Part shown: positions 1-10,560 of the stretch, in pieces
Numbering within the stretch: the first letter of the stretch is position 1
Layout of the letters: the number at the start of each line of letters is the position of its first letter
Source of the DNA: Zonotrichia leucophrys gambelii
Lineage: Eukaryota; Chordata; Aves; Passeriformes; Passerellidae
Assembly (NCBI RefSeq): GCF_028769735.1
Contig: NC_088194.1
Location: forward strand, 3,542,319-3,606,318
Direction: 5' to 3'
Length of the DNA: 64,000 bases
Made by a program: the position numbers and the translations under genes
The notes under the pieces: model-generated
Database searches by the model: none
What the model was told of the DNA's origin: nothing
Seen by the model: the letters and a program-made list of their open reading frames with translations, nothing else

Positions 1-250
1 AAAAGGCGAAAAACCTAGGAAAAAAAATGAAAAAAATCTGGGAAAAACTGGGGGAAAATCTGGGAAAAACTGGGAAAAAACTAGGAAAAACCAGGGAAAA
101 ATCTAGGCAAAATCCATAAAAAAATCTGGGGAAAATCCAAGAAAAACTAGGAAAACAGTCTTGGGAAAAAACAGGGAAAAATTAGAAAAAAGCAGGAAAA
201 ACCCAGGAAAAACCCGGAAATTGCCAATCCCTTGGAAATGTCCGGGTTGC
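1..250. repeat. A-rich intronic minisatellite in TUFT1
   Basis: Short irregular repeats of the type gggaaaaactagg and aaaaatctggg fill this stretch up to the acceptor of the first TUFT1 exon in view. It is intronic and I see no coding signal. Confidence 0.6.
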
Positions 251-252
251 AG

Positions 253-336
253 CTGCAGAATTCCAAGAGCGTGATCCAGGCCAAGGACGCAGCGATCCAG
301 GAGCTGAAGGAAAGAGTTTCCTACCTGGAAGCAGAG
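253..336 (+). CDS. TUFT1: TUFT1 coding exon, coiled coil
   Basis: This 84-nt exon (28 codons, phase 0 at both ends) starts after gggttgcag and ends at GCAGAG before gtgggg. It encodes the heptad-rich segment LQNSKSVIQAKDAAIQELKE followed by RVSYLEAE. The acceptor could also sit 6 nt downstream, after a second cag. Confidence 0.85.
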
Positions 337-2100
337 GTGGGGCCCGGAGTTCTGTGGACTGGATCCGAGCTTGGGTTGGGAATGTTTGGGTCCGGGTTGG
401 GCTCCTTGTGGGGGTGGTTGGGGAACTGGGTATGGGGGTAAAGCAGGAAAAAGGTGGGAAAAAGCAGGAAAGAGGGAGGAGAAGGGGGGAAAAGGGTGGG
501 AGGGAATCAAGACCTAGAAAGTCCCACAAGACCAAAAAAAAAAAAGCTGGAAAAAGCCCCAAATTCCCAACCTGAGCCTGACCATTTCTGCCAGGATTTG
601 GGAAATACCTGGGAAGTTCCCAATCCAACAGTGAGATTGAGGATTTTGAGATGGAAAATTCCCCTGATCCTCATTTTTCCTGGGACAGACCTTCCCAAAT
701 AACTCAGGAACTCCCCAGTCACATTCCTACGCTCCAAATTACCCCAAATCCCAGAAATTCCCATTCTGAGCACAGAGGGACCATCCCAAGGCAGCTCTCC
801 ATGGTTGGAAAAAATCCTTTCCGGATCCCAAATCCTGGGTTTTTTTCCCCAGAATCTGGAGATGCATGACCGGATTGAGCACCTGATCGAGAAACAAGTG
901 AGCCGGGGCGGGAGCAGTGCCCGCGCACGCTCCAAGTCGGAATACGTCAGCAGGTGCGGCGGGAATTCAGGGTCAGGAATTCTGGGATCTGGGTTGGGAA
1001 TGGTGGGATTCAGGTTGGGAACTCCAGGACCTCTTCAGGATTTGGGGATTCTCTTTGCATTAGGCAATGAACTTTTGGATTTGGGGCTGCAGTTTTGGAA
1101 GTGCTGTCTGGATTTTGGAGATTGTTTTTGGGATTTTGGGATGAACTGTTGGATTTTAGGATTCTCTTCTGGATTTAGGGACTAACTTTTGGAATTTTGG
1201 GATGCTCTTCCAGATTCGGGGATAATTGAAATCTCCCATAATTTTTCCACATCTGCAGCAGATCCCAAATCCCTCCCACAGGAATTTTTAGGAATTCAGA
1301 TCTCCCCGAAATCCTTTTCCCTATTTCTTCCTACTGAAAATTCCTTTTATTTTTTTTCCCCTTTTCCCAGTAAACGCCTCCCAGGCCCAAAGCCACTGCC
1401 CCTGATCCGAGTGGTGGAAACCTGAATTTTGGGTCTGGGCCCAACCGGATCCTTCCCCTTCGGAATGACCGGAATTTCCAGCTGGAGTCAGAGCCCTTCC
1501 TGAGGGAAGAGGTTTGGGATCGCCCCGGGCACGATTCCAGGTCGGAATCGGTAATTTTCCCCCTTTTCCCAGCGATTTTCCGGCTCTCGCCATTCCCGTG
1601 TGGAGTCCAGAGGTTTTTCCTAACTGGATTTGAGATTTCACCTTTTTTTTGGGAATTTCCAAATCAAAATCTTGGATTCTGCTTTTTTCCTGAAGAAAGA
1701 TTCCAAAAAGCTGGGAGCCACCACACTGTCAACCTCCAACACCACCCTTGGACTTGGAAAATGCTCTCCCAACCCTAAAAATTCCGTGTCTTTCTGCTGA
1801 ATCCTGTGTTTTTCCCACGTAATTTCCTGCTTTTCCCGCAGAATTACATGCTTTCCCCCCCAAATGATTATTGTTGAAATTCCCATGATTTTGGGATTTT
1901 ATTCCCTGTATTTATTTCTGTAAATTATCAGAGTCTCCGGGTGAGGTGGGGGATGGGCACAGGCTGGAATTCTTGGGAATTTTGGCCCAGGACTGCCCCA
2001 ATCCCACGTTTGACCCCGAAGGCTCCAACCAGGATCCCTCGGGATTCCCTTGGAGTTTTTTAATTCCTGGTTTTCGTATTAAAGATAAAAAATTCTGTCT
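253..2100 (+). CDS. TUFT1: TUFT1 (tuftelin 1), 3' end of gene: three coding exons plus 3' UTR
   Basis: Three plus-strand exons join in frame (253-336, 853-953, 1371-1425) and encode the C-terminal tail of tuftelin. The pieces read LQNSKSVIQAKDAAIQELKE, then NLEMHDRIEHLIEKQ, then the terminus GPKPLPLIRVVET, which matches my recollection of vertebrate TUFT1 (human ends PMPVIRVVET). Tuftelin is an acidic coiled-coil protein first described in enamel and also expressed in soft tissues. The part here is the end of the coiled coil and the short basic tail. Phases agree: the first exon ends at phase 0, the second at phase 2 (AG|), and the third supplies T to complete Ser. Acceptors are clear (ttttttccccag, cccttttcccag) and donors are gtgggg and gtgcgg. 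Birds lack teeth, so an intact tail suggests a non-enamel role. Upstream exons lie left of the window. Confidence 0.9.
853..953 (+). CDS. TUFT1: TUFT1 penultimate coding exon
   Basis: This 101-nt exon follows a ttttttccccag acceptor. It encodes NLEMHDRIEHLIEKQ and then a Ser/Arg-rich stretch ending near SEYVSR, and stops at CAG before gtgcgg (phase 2). Confidence 0.87.
1371..1425 (+). CDS. TUFT1: TUFT1 terminal coding exon with stop
   Basis: The exon follows the acceptor ccccttttcccag. Its first T completes a Ser codon with AG from the previous exon, giving SKRLPGPKPLPLIRVVET and a TGA at 1423-1425. The IRVVET terminus is diagnostic of tuftelin. Confidence 0.92.
1426..2100 (+). other. TUFT1: TUFT1 3' UTR with ATTAAA poly(A) signal
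   Basis: Non-coding sequence follows the stop. An ATTAAA hexamer at 2078-2083 lies just upstream of a T-rich stretch and is the best poly(A) signal candidate. The exact cleavage site is not determinable here. Confidence 0.6.
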
Positions 2101-2149
2101 GCTTTAAATCCCAGAAGTTGTGGTTGGTTGGAAAAGATTGGGAATTTTG

Positions 2150-2420
2150 GGGGGAAGGTGGGGGCTTTTTTCTGGGTTTTTTGGCTTTTTTGGTTTTCCC
2201 AGGTCCTGATTCCATGGGAATGGTGAAACTTTGGGATTGGGATTTTCCCTGTTTTCAAAACCAGGGGTGGGCTCAGGTTGGGAATTTGGGGATTTTTCCA
2301 GGGTTTTTCTTTTTGGCTTTTGGGGTTTTTGCGGGTCCTGATTCCATAGGAATGGGGTTACTTTGGGATTGCGATTAGGGTTTTCTGGGTTCCCAAAACC
2401 TGGGGGACTCAGGGTGGGAT
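2150..2420. repeat. Two-copy diverged tandem repeat downstream of TUFT1
   Basis: Two units of about 130-150 bp share the anchors tcctgattccatgggaatgg (near 2206) and tcctgattccataggaatgg (near 2338), each followed by actttgggattg. No gene is evident between the TUFT1 3' end and 2580. Confidence 0.55.
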
Positions 2421-2579
2421 TTGAGGGGTCTCGGATTCACCTCCAGATCCCAAGAATTCCTCTTCAAAAGGTCTGGAGCCCCAGGATCCATGGATTTAAG
2501 GGGAGTGGGGCCTGGGGCCACCCGAGACCTTCAGGAATGACCAAGAGGGGACCCCCAGCTGTGTCCTAAGTTAGGGATG

Positions 2580-3410
2580 GGCCAAGTCTTGTGTCTTTGT
2601 CTCACAGAAAGGTGGTTCACGTGTCCTTTAATATCATATGTGCAAATATTTCCAATCTGCATTCTGCCTTATCAGAAAGCTAATTAATGATTTTATTATA
2701 CTATATTACATCTAAACTGAATCTGCCAAGTACTCAACCCTGCACACACCGCACACAACTCGTGACTGTCACCCAACAGTCCTGACACACGCACACACTC
2801 GGCCCTGACAGGCCAAGGAAACCAAACACCATCACTTTGGTAAACAATCTCCATGTTGCATTCTACTTTGGCACAAACACAGGCACAGCAAATGAGACAA
2901 GAATTGTTTTTCCTTCCTCTGAGGTTCAGAGAAGGTGAATCCCAGAAATATTCTTGGGAAGAATTCTGCCTTGCTTTTCTCTGTGAGGAGAAATGTGGTG
3001 ACAGGTGCACCCTTGCCTCCAGGGCAAAGAATCACGAAACCGTTTGGGTGGGAAGGGTCCTTGAAGGCAAGAGGGGGCTCATCTGCTTCAGAGCTGCTTG
3101 CTTTTCTCACACCTTTCACAAGCAAAGCCTGAAGCAAACCCTCCCAAGTTGCCCAATCGACCAGGGGACCCCTCAGCACTCGGCAACGGTTGCCGGCAAA
3201 ACCTCAAACTTACTCACACAGGGACAAGGCCGTGCACTCAGTTGTAACCCAGATTCTCTTTTTCCGACAGTAGCCTCAAACTCCCTTTGTTCTCTCTGCA
3301 GGCCTTTTTGCAAGCACACCAATTAACAGACTACACAAGTTTGACCAGCAGACTTCAGCTAAATCCAAAATTGGTTTCTACCCCAAGTAAAATTTCCACC
3401 CCCCTCTCTC
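2580..3410. other. Single-copy-looking intergenic sequence, no gene recognised
   Basis: Base composition is mixed, with an ACAC-rich patch near 2745-2800. Overlapping open frames exist on both strands, but none shows a recognisable domain or a convincing exon structure. I cannot assign it to a transposon family by eye. Confidence 0.4.
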
Positions 3411-3414
3411 ACCT

Positions 3415-4470
3415 GTGATGTTTGGAATTTTAGGAGGTGGCAGCCCACTCGAGACCAAAGGTCCTGAGCAGGTTGCAGGCCCAGAGACACAAATGCCATC
3501 CCTTTTCCATGGGAAACAAAACTCACCACCCCAGTTTCCTTATATCAGTTTGATGAAGGTCACTCAGAGTTCTCGTTGGCTGCAGACTTGGTCTTGGAGT
3601 TATGGAGTTATGTTTTCTCTTAACACCTCCTCACCTCACCTCCCTGCGGCTGTGTCCCCTTCTACGCCCCTAACCCTACTCTATTTTCCAGCCCGCTCTT
3701 GCTCCATCCCTCACTCTGCCCTTAACCCGTCCCATCACACTTCCCGCTCCATCCATTACTTCACCCACCGCCCACCTGTGAGTCCCCTCCAGCAGCACGC
3801 AGGAGCCTGAACCCTTGGAGGACAGCGCAGCTCTTGCGGCAGGACAACACCCAAGTAGGACAGGCAGGGACAACGTCTGTGGGCTGCAGGGTGTCACAAG
3901 GGGCTGCGGGCTGAGGGGAGGGGGCTGGAGGGTGACACAGAGCATGGGGGGAGCTGAGAGCAGAAGGGGGCTTTAGGAGCAACTGGGGAGCTCCAGGGTG
4001 GCACAGAGATGCTGAGAGCGGGGAACTTGAGGGTGACAAGAAGAGGGTGAGGGGGAGCAGATGCCTTGAGGGGCAAAGTGGGGGCTGCTTGAGGGTGACA
4101 GGTGAACCAGCCCTCACACCACCCTTAACCTTAGCCTAAAAACCACCCCTAACCAGGTGGAGAGTGCACGGTGGAGGCCAGGGGGCCAAGGGACAATGTC
4201 AGAGGTCTTGGGGTGACACACAGACATTGTGGGCTGAGGGGCAAGGAGGGGGAGGCTTGAGAGATGGAGAGCTCACACTGAGGGTTAGGGGTACAAAGAA
4301 CACAGGGTACCAGGTCGGGTTAGGGTACAGGTGCAGCAGCCCTCAACCCAACGCCACGGTCACCCTAAACAGCACCTCTAGGATCCCAGTGTTCCCCAAC
4401 AGCAGCACAAGGCAGTTACCCCAATGCTGGGGCAGCTCCAGAACTCTCCCAGCAGCTGCAGGCGGCAACC
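3415..4470. repeat. Subtelomere-like repeat with degenerate CCCTAA/TTAGGG words
   Basis: The stretch contains scattered telomere-like words (cccctaaccctac near 3667, ccctaaccaggtgg near 4147, gggttagggtac near 4317). It shares organisation with 13290-13500: phrases such as cccaacagcagcacaa occur in both, followed by caaccctaa-type words. The part near 3520-3600 resembles the tandem units at 13930-14160. I infer an old dispersed subtelomeric family. Confidence 0.45.
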
Positions 4471-4486
4471 CTAATAAAAAGGTAGA

Positions 4487-4507
4487 TAATAATAATAATA
4501 ATAATAA
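4487..4507. repeat. (AAT)n microsatellite
   Basis: About seven perfect AAT/ATA triplets sit at the edge of the subtelomere-like block. TG/TCTG-rich simple sequence follows to about 4600. Confidence 0.85.
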
Positions 4508-4744
4508 AAATAAGGGCCACAGCGAGCGTGTAAATGGAAAGAATGTGTGAGTGTGTGTGAGAGCACATGGCTGTGTCTGTCTGTGTCTGCTCGTCTCTGC
4601 ATGTGTGAGCACATGCTGACTGGATTTAACCTTGTGTATATGACTTTTGCTTTTCAGGTTTTGCAACTCATTGTATAATTTAGAATAAAAAATCCCCAGC
4701 TGCCTTCCCCCCCCACCCCGGCTGTTTTTTTTTTCTTGGTCCTG

Positions 4745-5578
4745 GTCGGGTAAAAACCCAGAAAAATACTCCAAGATAGGCTAGAAAAGACCCAAAAAAA
4801 CCCAGTAAAAAAACCCCAAGATGGGCAAGAAAAACCCAGGAAAAAACCCTGAAAAAACCCCAAGATGGACAAAAAAAAAAAAAACCACAAAAACCGAGGG
4901 AAAAAAACTCAAGATGGGCAAGAAAAAATCAAGAAAAAAATCAGAACAATCCCAGGAAAAAACCTCTAGGTGGGCAAGAGCAAACCCAGAAAAAAAAAAA
5001 ACTAAAAAAACCCAAGATGGGCAAGAAAAAAACCAGAAAAAAATCCTAGAAAAAACCCCAAGATGGGCAAGAAAAACCCAGAAAAAACCAAGGAAAAACC
5101 CCCAAGATGGGCTAGAAAAAACCAGAAAAAAACCCCAAGAGGGGCAAGGAAAACCCAACAAAAAACGCAGGAAAATCACAGAAAAAAACCCCAAGATGGG
5201 CAAGAAAAATCCGAGGAAAAAACCCCGCGATGGACCAGGAAAAAACCAGAAAAAACAAAGGAAAAAAAAACTAAAAAAAAGGAAAACCGGAAAAAACCCC
5301 AAGATAGGCAAGAAAAATCCAGGAAAACACCCAGAAAAAAACCCCCAAGAGGGGCAAGAAAAAATCCCAGAAAAAATCCCCCAAGGTGGGCAAGAAAAAA
5401 TCAACAAAAAACCCAGAAAAATCACAGAAAAAAACTCCAAGACGGGCAAGAAAAAGAACAGAACACTCCCACAGAAGACCCAGGAAAAAAAACCAACATG
5501 AGCAAGAAAAAACCCAGAAAAAACACCCAAGACTGGCAAGAAAAAACCAGGGAAAACACCAAGATGGGTAGCAAAAAC
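4745..5578. repeat. A-rich minisatellite, unit about 35-40 bp
   Basis: The unit contains ccccaagatgggcaag followed by an A-rich spacer with cccagaaaaa words. Roughly 20 diverged copies run to the start of the CpG-rich satellite. The lysine-rich plus-strand frames and Phe/Trp-rich minus-strand frames are repeat artefacts. Confidence 0.85.
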
Positions 5579-5584
5579 CTATTG

Positions 5585-8500
5585 TAAAAGGTGCCGTAAA
5601 GCGCGACTGTCGTAAAAGGTGCCGTAAAGCGCGACTGTCGTAAAACTGCCGTAAAGCGCGACTGTCGTAAAATCGGCCGTAAAGCGCGACTGTCGTAAAA
5701 TCGGCCGTAAAGCGCGACTGTCGTAAAAGGTGCCGTAAAGCGCGACTGTCGTAAAATCGGCCGTAAAGCGCGACTGTCGTAAAAGGTGCCGTAAAGCGCG
5801 ACTGTCGTAAAATCGGCCGTAAAGCGCGACTGTCGTAAAAGGTGCCGTAAAGCGCGACTGTCGTAAAATCGGCCGTAAAGCGCGACTGTCGTAAAACGGC
5901 CGTAAAGCGCGACTGTCGTAAAATCGCCGTAAAGCGCGACTGTCGTAAAATGGCGTTAAAGCGCGACTGTCGTAAAACGGCCGTAAAGCGCGACTGTCGT
6001 AAAATCGGCCGTAAAGCGCGACTGTCGTAAAATCGGCCGTAAAGCGCGACTGTCGTAAAAGTGCCGTAAAGCGCGACTGTCGTAAAATCGGCCGTAAAGC
6101 GCGACTGTCGTAAAATCGGCCGTAAGCGCGACTGTCGTAAAAGGGCCGTAAAGCGCGACTGTCGTAAAAGGCGTTAAAGCGCGACTGTCGTAAAATGCCG
6201 TAAAAGCGGACTGTCGTAAAATGCGTAAAGCGCGACTGTCGTAAAAGGTGCCGTAAAGCGCGACTGTCGTAAAATCGGCCGTAAAGCGCGACTGTCGTAA
6301 AAGCGCGACTGTCGTAAAAGGCGTAAGCGCGACTGTGTAAAATCCGTAAAGCGCGACTGTCGTAAAAGCGCGATGTGTAAGGCCGTAAGCCACTGCGTAA
6401 AGCGAAGCGACGTCGTAAATGCCGAAAGCGGACTGTGTAAGGCCGTAAAGGCGACTGTCTAATGCGTAAAGCGCGACTGCGTAAAAGGTGCGCCGTTAAA
6501 GAGCGCGATGTCGTAAAACGGCGTAAAGCGCGACTGCGTAAAGGGCCGTAAGCGCGACTGTCGTAAAAGCCTAAAGCGCGACTGTCTAAAGGCGTAAAGC
6601 GCGACTGTCGTAAAAGGCGTAAAGCGCGACTGTCGTAAAGGGCCGTAAAGCGCGACTGTCGTAAAAGGCCGTAAAGCGCGACTGTCGTAAAATGCCGTAA
6701 AGCGCGACTGTCGTAAAACGCCGTAAAGCGCGACTGTCGTAAAATCGTAAAGCGCGACTGTCGTAAAATGCCGTAAAGCGCGACTGTCGTAAAAGGTGCC
6801 GTAAAGCGACTGTCGTAAAATGCCGTAAAGCGCGACGTCGTAAAATGCCGTAAAGCGCGACTGTCGTAAAAGGCGTAAAGCGGACTGTCGTAAAAGTGCC
6901 GTAAAGCGCGACTGTCGTAAAAGGCCGTAAAGCGCGACTGTCGTAAAAGGCCGTAAAGCGCGACTGCGTAAAACGCCGTAAAGCGCGACTGTCGTAAAAG
7001 GTGCCGTAAAGCGCACTGTCGTAAAATGCCGTAAAGCGCGACTGCGTAAAAGGTGCCGTAAAGCGCGACTGTCGTAAAATGCGTAAAGCGCGACTGTCGT
7101 AAAATCGCCGAAGCGCGACTGTCGTAAAAGCCGTAAAGCGCGACTGTCGTAAAAGGCCGTAAAGCGCGACTGTCGTAAAATCGGCCGTAAAGCGCGACTG
7201 TCGTAAAATGGTGCCGTAAAGCGCGACTGTCGTAAAAGTGGCCGTAAAGCGCGACTGTCGTAAAAGCGGCCGTAAAGCGCGACTGTCGTAAAACGCCGTA
7301 AAGCGCGACTGTCGTAAAAGGTCCGTAAAGCGCGACTGTCGTAAAAGGTGCCGTAAAGCGCGGACTGTCGTAAAATGCGTAGCGACTGTAAAAGCGCGTA
7401 GGACTGTCGTAAAACGTGCCGTAAAGCGCGACTGTCGTAAAAGGGCCGTAAAGCGCGACTGTCGTAAAACGGCCGTAAAGCGCGACTGTCGTAAAATGCC
7501 GTAAAGCGCGACTGTCGTAAAAGGTGCCGTAAAGCGCGACTGTCGTAAAATCGGCCGTAAAGCGCGACTGTCGTAAAAGGCCGTAAAGCGCGACTGTCGT
7601 AAAAGGCCGTAAAGCGCGACTGTCGTAAAATGCGTAAAGCGCGACTGTCGTAAAATGCGTAAAGCGCGACTGTCGTAAAAGGCCGTAAAGCGCGACTGTC
7701 GTAAAATCGGCCGTAAAGCGCGACTGCCGTAAAGCGCGACTGTCGTAAAATCGGCCGTAAAGCGCGACTGTCGTAAAAGGGCCGTAAAGCGCGACTGTCG
7801 TAAAATCTGCCGTAAAGCGCGACTGTCGTAAAAGGTGCCGTAAAGCGCGACTGTCGTAAAAGCGCCGTAAAGCGCGACTGTCGTAAAATCGGCCGTAAAG
7901 CGCGACTGTCGTAAAAGTCGCCGTAAAGCGCGACTGTCGTAAAATGGCCGTAAAGCGCGACTGTCGTAAAAGGTGCCGTAAAGCGCGACTGTCGTAAAAC
8001 GTGCCGTAAAGCGCGACTGTCGTAAAATGCGTGCCGTTTAAAGCGCGACTGTCGTAAAAGGTGGCCGTAAAGCGCGACTGTCGTAAAACGGCCGTAAAGC
8101 GCGACTGTCGTAAAACGTGCCGTAAAGCGCGACTGTCGTAAAAGCCGTAAAGCCGATGTCGTAAAAGCCGTAAAGCGCGACTGTCGTAAAACGGCCGTAA
8201 AGCGCGACTGTCGTAAAAGGTGCCGTAAAGCGCGACTGTCGTAAAAGGTGCCGTAAAGCGCGACTGTCGTAAAACTGCCGTAAAGCGCGACTGTCGTAAA
8301 ATGGGGCGTAAAGCGCGACTGTCGTAAAACGGCCGTAAAGCGCGACTGTCGTAAAACGGCCGTAAAGCGCGACTGTCGTAAAACGGCCGTAAAGCGCGAC
8401 TGTCGTAAAACGGCCGTAAAGCGCGACTGTCGTAAAAGGTGCCGTAAAGCGCGACTGTCGTAAAAGGTGCCGTAAAGCGCGACTGTCGTAAAATCGGCCG

Positions 8501-9415
8501 TAAAGCGCGACTGTCGTAAAAGGCCGTAAAGCGCGACTGTCGTAAAATCGCCGTAAAGCGCGACTGTCGTAAAAGGTGCCGTAAAGCGCGACTGTCGTAA
8601 AAGGTGCCGTAAAGCGCGACTGTCGTAAAACGTGCCGTAAAGCGCGACTGTCGTAAAATCGGCCGTAAAGCGCGACTGTCGTAAAAGGTGCCGTAAAGCG
8701 CGACTGTCGTAAAATCGGCCGTAAAGCGCGACTGTCGTAAAATCGTGCCGTAAAGCGCGACTGTCGTAAAATCGGCCGTAAAGCGCGACTGTCGTAAAAG
8801 GTGCCGTAAAGCGCGACTGTCGTAAAATCGGCCGTAAAGCGCGACTGTCGTAAAACTGTCGTAAAAGGTGCCGTAAAGCGCGACTGTCGTAAAATCGGCC
8901 GTAAAGCGCGACTGTCGTAAAAGTGCCGTAAAGCGCGACTGTCGTAAAATCGGCCGTAAAGCGCGACTGTCGTAAAAGGTGCCGTAAAGCGCGACTGTCG
9001 TAAAAGCGGCCGTAAAGCGCGACTGTCGTAAAAGTGCCGTAAAGCGCGACTGTCGTAAAACGGCCGTAAAGCGCGACTGTCGTAAAATCGGCCGTAAAGC
9101 GCGACTGTCGTAAAGCGTAAAGCGGACTGTCGTAAAAGCGGCCGTAAAGCGCGACTGTCGTAAAACGGCCGTAAAGCGCGGACTGTCGTAAAAGGCCGTA
9201 AAGCGCGACTGTGCCGTAAATCACGTGCCGTAAAGCGCGACTGTCGTAAAAGGGCCGTAAAGCGCGACTGTCGTAAAAGGTGCCGTAAAGCGCGACTGTC
9301 GTAAACGCCGTAAAGCGCGACTGTCGAAAACGTGCCGTATAAGCGCGCGCCGTAAACAGTGCCGTAAAGCGCGACGTCGTAATCGGCCGTAAGCGCGACT
9401 GTCGTAAAAGGTGCC
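5585..9415. repeat. CpG-rich satellite, about 28-bp unit, about 140 copies
   Basis: The unit is close to GGTGCCGTAAAGCGCGACTG followed by TCGTAAAA. The spacer before CCGTAAA varies (ggtg, tcgg, cgg, tgcg), so the period runs about 24-30 bp. A standard unit carries five CpGs plus a short inverted repeat, CGACTGTCG. The core GCGCGACTGTCGTAAAA is nearly invariant over long stretches (about 7900-9100). Copies near 6300-6560, 6780-7400 and 9110-9410 have many one- or two-base deletions, which could be decay or consensus error. Both CGTAAA words put TAA stops on the plus strand, while the minus strand happens to lack stops. I do not recognise this satellite from any named family. Confidence 0.95.
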
Positions 9416-9421
9416 TAAACC

Positions 9422-9790
9422 GTGTCGCATGGCGCCGCCATCTTGCCGGAAACCACGTGTCGCATGGGCGCACGCCATCTTGCCGGAAATCCACGTGTCG
9501 GCATGGGCGCCGCCATCTTGCCGGAAAAACCACGTGTCGGCATGGGCGCCGCCATCTTGCCGGAATGCCACGTGCGTCGCAGGGGCGCCGCCATCTTGCC
9601 GGAAACCACGTGTCGGCCATTGGGCCCCTGCCATCTCTTGCCGGAATCCACGTGTCGGCATGGGCGCCGCCATCTTGCCAAAAACCACGTGTCGGCATGG
9701 GCGCCGCCATCTTGCCGGAATCCACGTGTCGGCACAGGCGCCGCCATCTTGCCGGAAACCACGTGTCAGCATGGGCGCCGCCATCTTGGA
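9422..9790. repeat. 37-bp array with YY1-like, ETS-like and E-box motifs (module 1, 3' part)
   Basis: About ten units of the form GCCGCCATCTTG (YY1-type core CCATCTTG), then CCGGAA (ETS-type), then CCACGTGTCGG (canonical CACGTG E-box), then catgggc. The spacer after CCGGAA alternates between aacc and tcc. The array starts directly against the 28-bp satellite and ends in GCCATCTTGGATTAGGGTTA, where the repeat runs into telomere-like sequence. Factor binding is inferred from motifs only. Confidence 0.9.
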
Positions 9791-10029
9791 TTAGGGTTAG
9801 TTTTAATCGGTAATTTTAACAGTTAGGGTTAATTTTAAAGCTCTTTTAGGATTATTTAAGGATTTTTTTAAAGGTTCTTGGGGATTTTTACGGGTGTTTA
9901 GGGGCTTTTTAAAAGTAGGGCATTTTGAGTGTATTCGGAGGCTCTTTTTAGGGTTCTGTGGGGTGTTTAGGATACATTTTCTCTCTCTCTTTCTAACTTT
10001 GTTTTCCTTTCTAGCTTTAGTTTAAAAAA
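9786..10029. repeat. TTAGGG-containing tail of the macrosatellite (copy 1)
   Basis: It begins with GGATTAGGGTTAG and GTTAGGGTTAATTTTAA, then an AT-rich segment with TTTAGGG-like words, and ends in a CT tract and TTTAAAAAAGCAGCAGTAGA. It is nearly identical to 12218-12475, with a few indels. Confidence 0.85.
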
Positions 10030-10139
10030 GCAGCAGTAGAAACTTTCAGGCTCCCTGGGACAAAAGGAAAAAAATAAAAAATTGAAAAATACAAAACAAA
10101 CCCTTTACTCCCCGGGAGCCTGAAATTTTCTACTGCTGC
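10030..10139. repeat. Foldback (inverted-repeat) element, copy A
   Basis: Arms at 10030-10068 and 10101-10139 are about 90% complementary (left arm GCAGCAGTAGAAACTTTCAG..., right arm ...CTGAAATTTTCTACTGCTGC) around an A-rich loop of about 32 nt. A better-paired copy lies at 16519-16628. It could be a DNA cruciform or hairpin RNA, or simply a MITE-like foldback remnant. Confidence 0.85.
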
Positions 10140-10560
10140 ACCGGACATATAGTTTTTATTCTTTTTACTATAAACACTAGATAGGAACCCCACCCTCTCC
10201 TAATCAGGACCCCCAGCAGACACCAATCAAGCCTAATCAGTCTCGCCTACCACTAGACACCATTCCTATACCCAGGCACCCACCCCGTCACCAAGCCCCC
10301 CCTAGGTCCCACCCCCCAACCGCAGCACTGCCCTTAGCCAAGCCCGCGCCGACCTGGCCCTAGCCGCCCCAGCACCGCCCCCCGTCGGCACCCCCGACAC
10401 CCCCTCCCTGGCGCCGCGGCCCCCGGGCGCCGCCCAACCCTACCCGAGCCCCCGCCCCCGGCACCGCCCCCGCACCGCCCCCCGTCGCCGTGCCCCGCCC
10501 CCGTCGCCTGCCCCCGCCCCGGCACCGACCCTTCGTCGCCGGCCGCGGCGGCCAGAGGCC
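10140..10560. repeat. Macrosatellite module 2: unexpanded TAATCAG segment and GC-rich block
   Basis: From 10140 to about 10310 the sequence parallels 16629-16710 and 17430-17510 but carries only about one TAATCAG/CAATCAAGCC unit where the other copy has a long array. From 10320 to 10560 it is a C-rich, CpG-dense block (runs of ccgcccccg) with no convincing gene. Confidence 0.75.

Noticed and set aside
2832..3326. 115- and 157-residue frames near 3 kb
   Set aside because: They overlap each other on opposite strands, have no recognisable family, and codon use and context give no support.
5585..9415. CRISPR-like appearance (short regular repeats)
   Set aside because: No unique spacers, variable 24-30 bp period, eukaryotic context and no associated genes.
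6459..9725. 1,088-residue minus-strand open frame (repeats of FTTVALYG and RQSRFTA)
   Set aside because: It is the CpG-rich satellite read on the strand that lacks stops. The 28-bp unit cycles through all three frames, and there is no start context, splice logic or domain.
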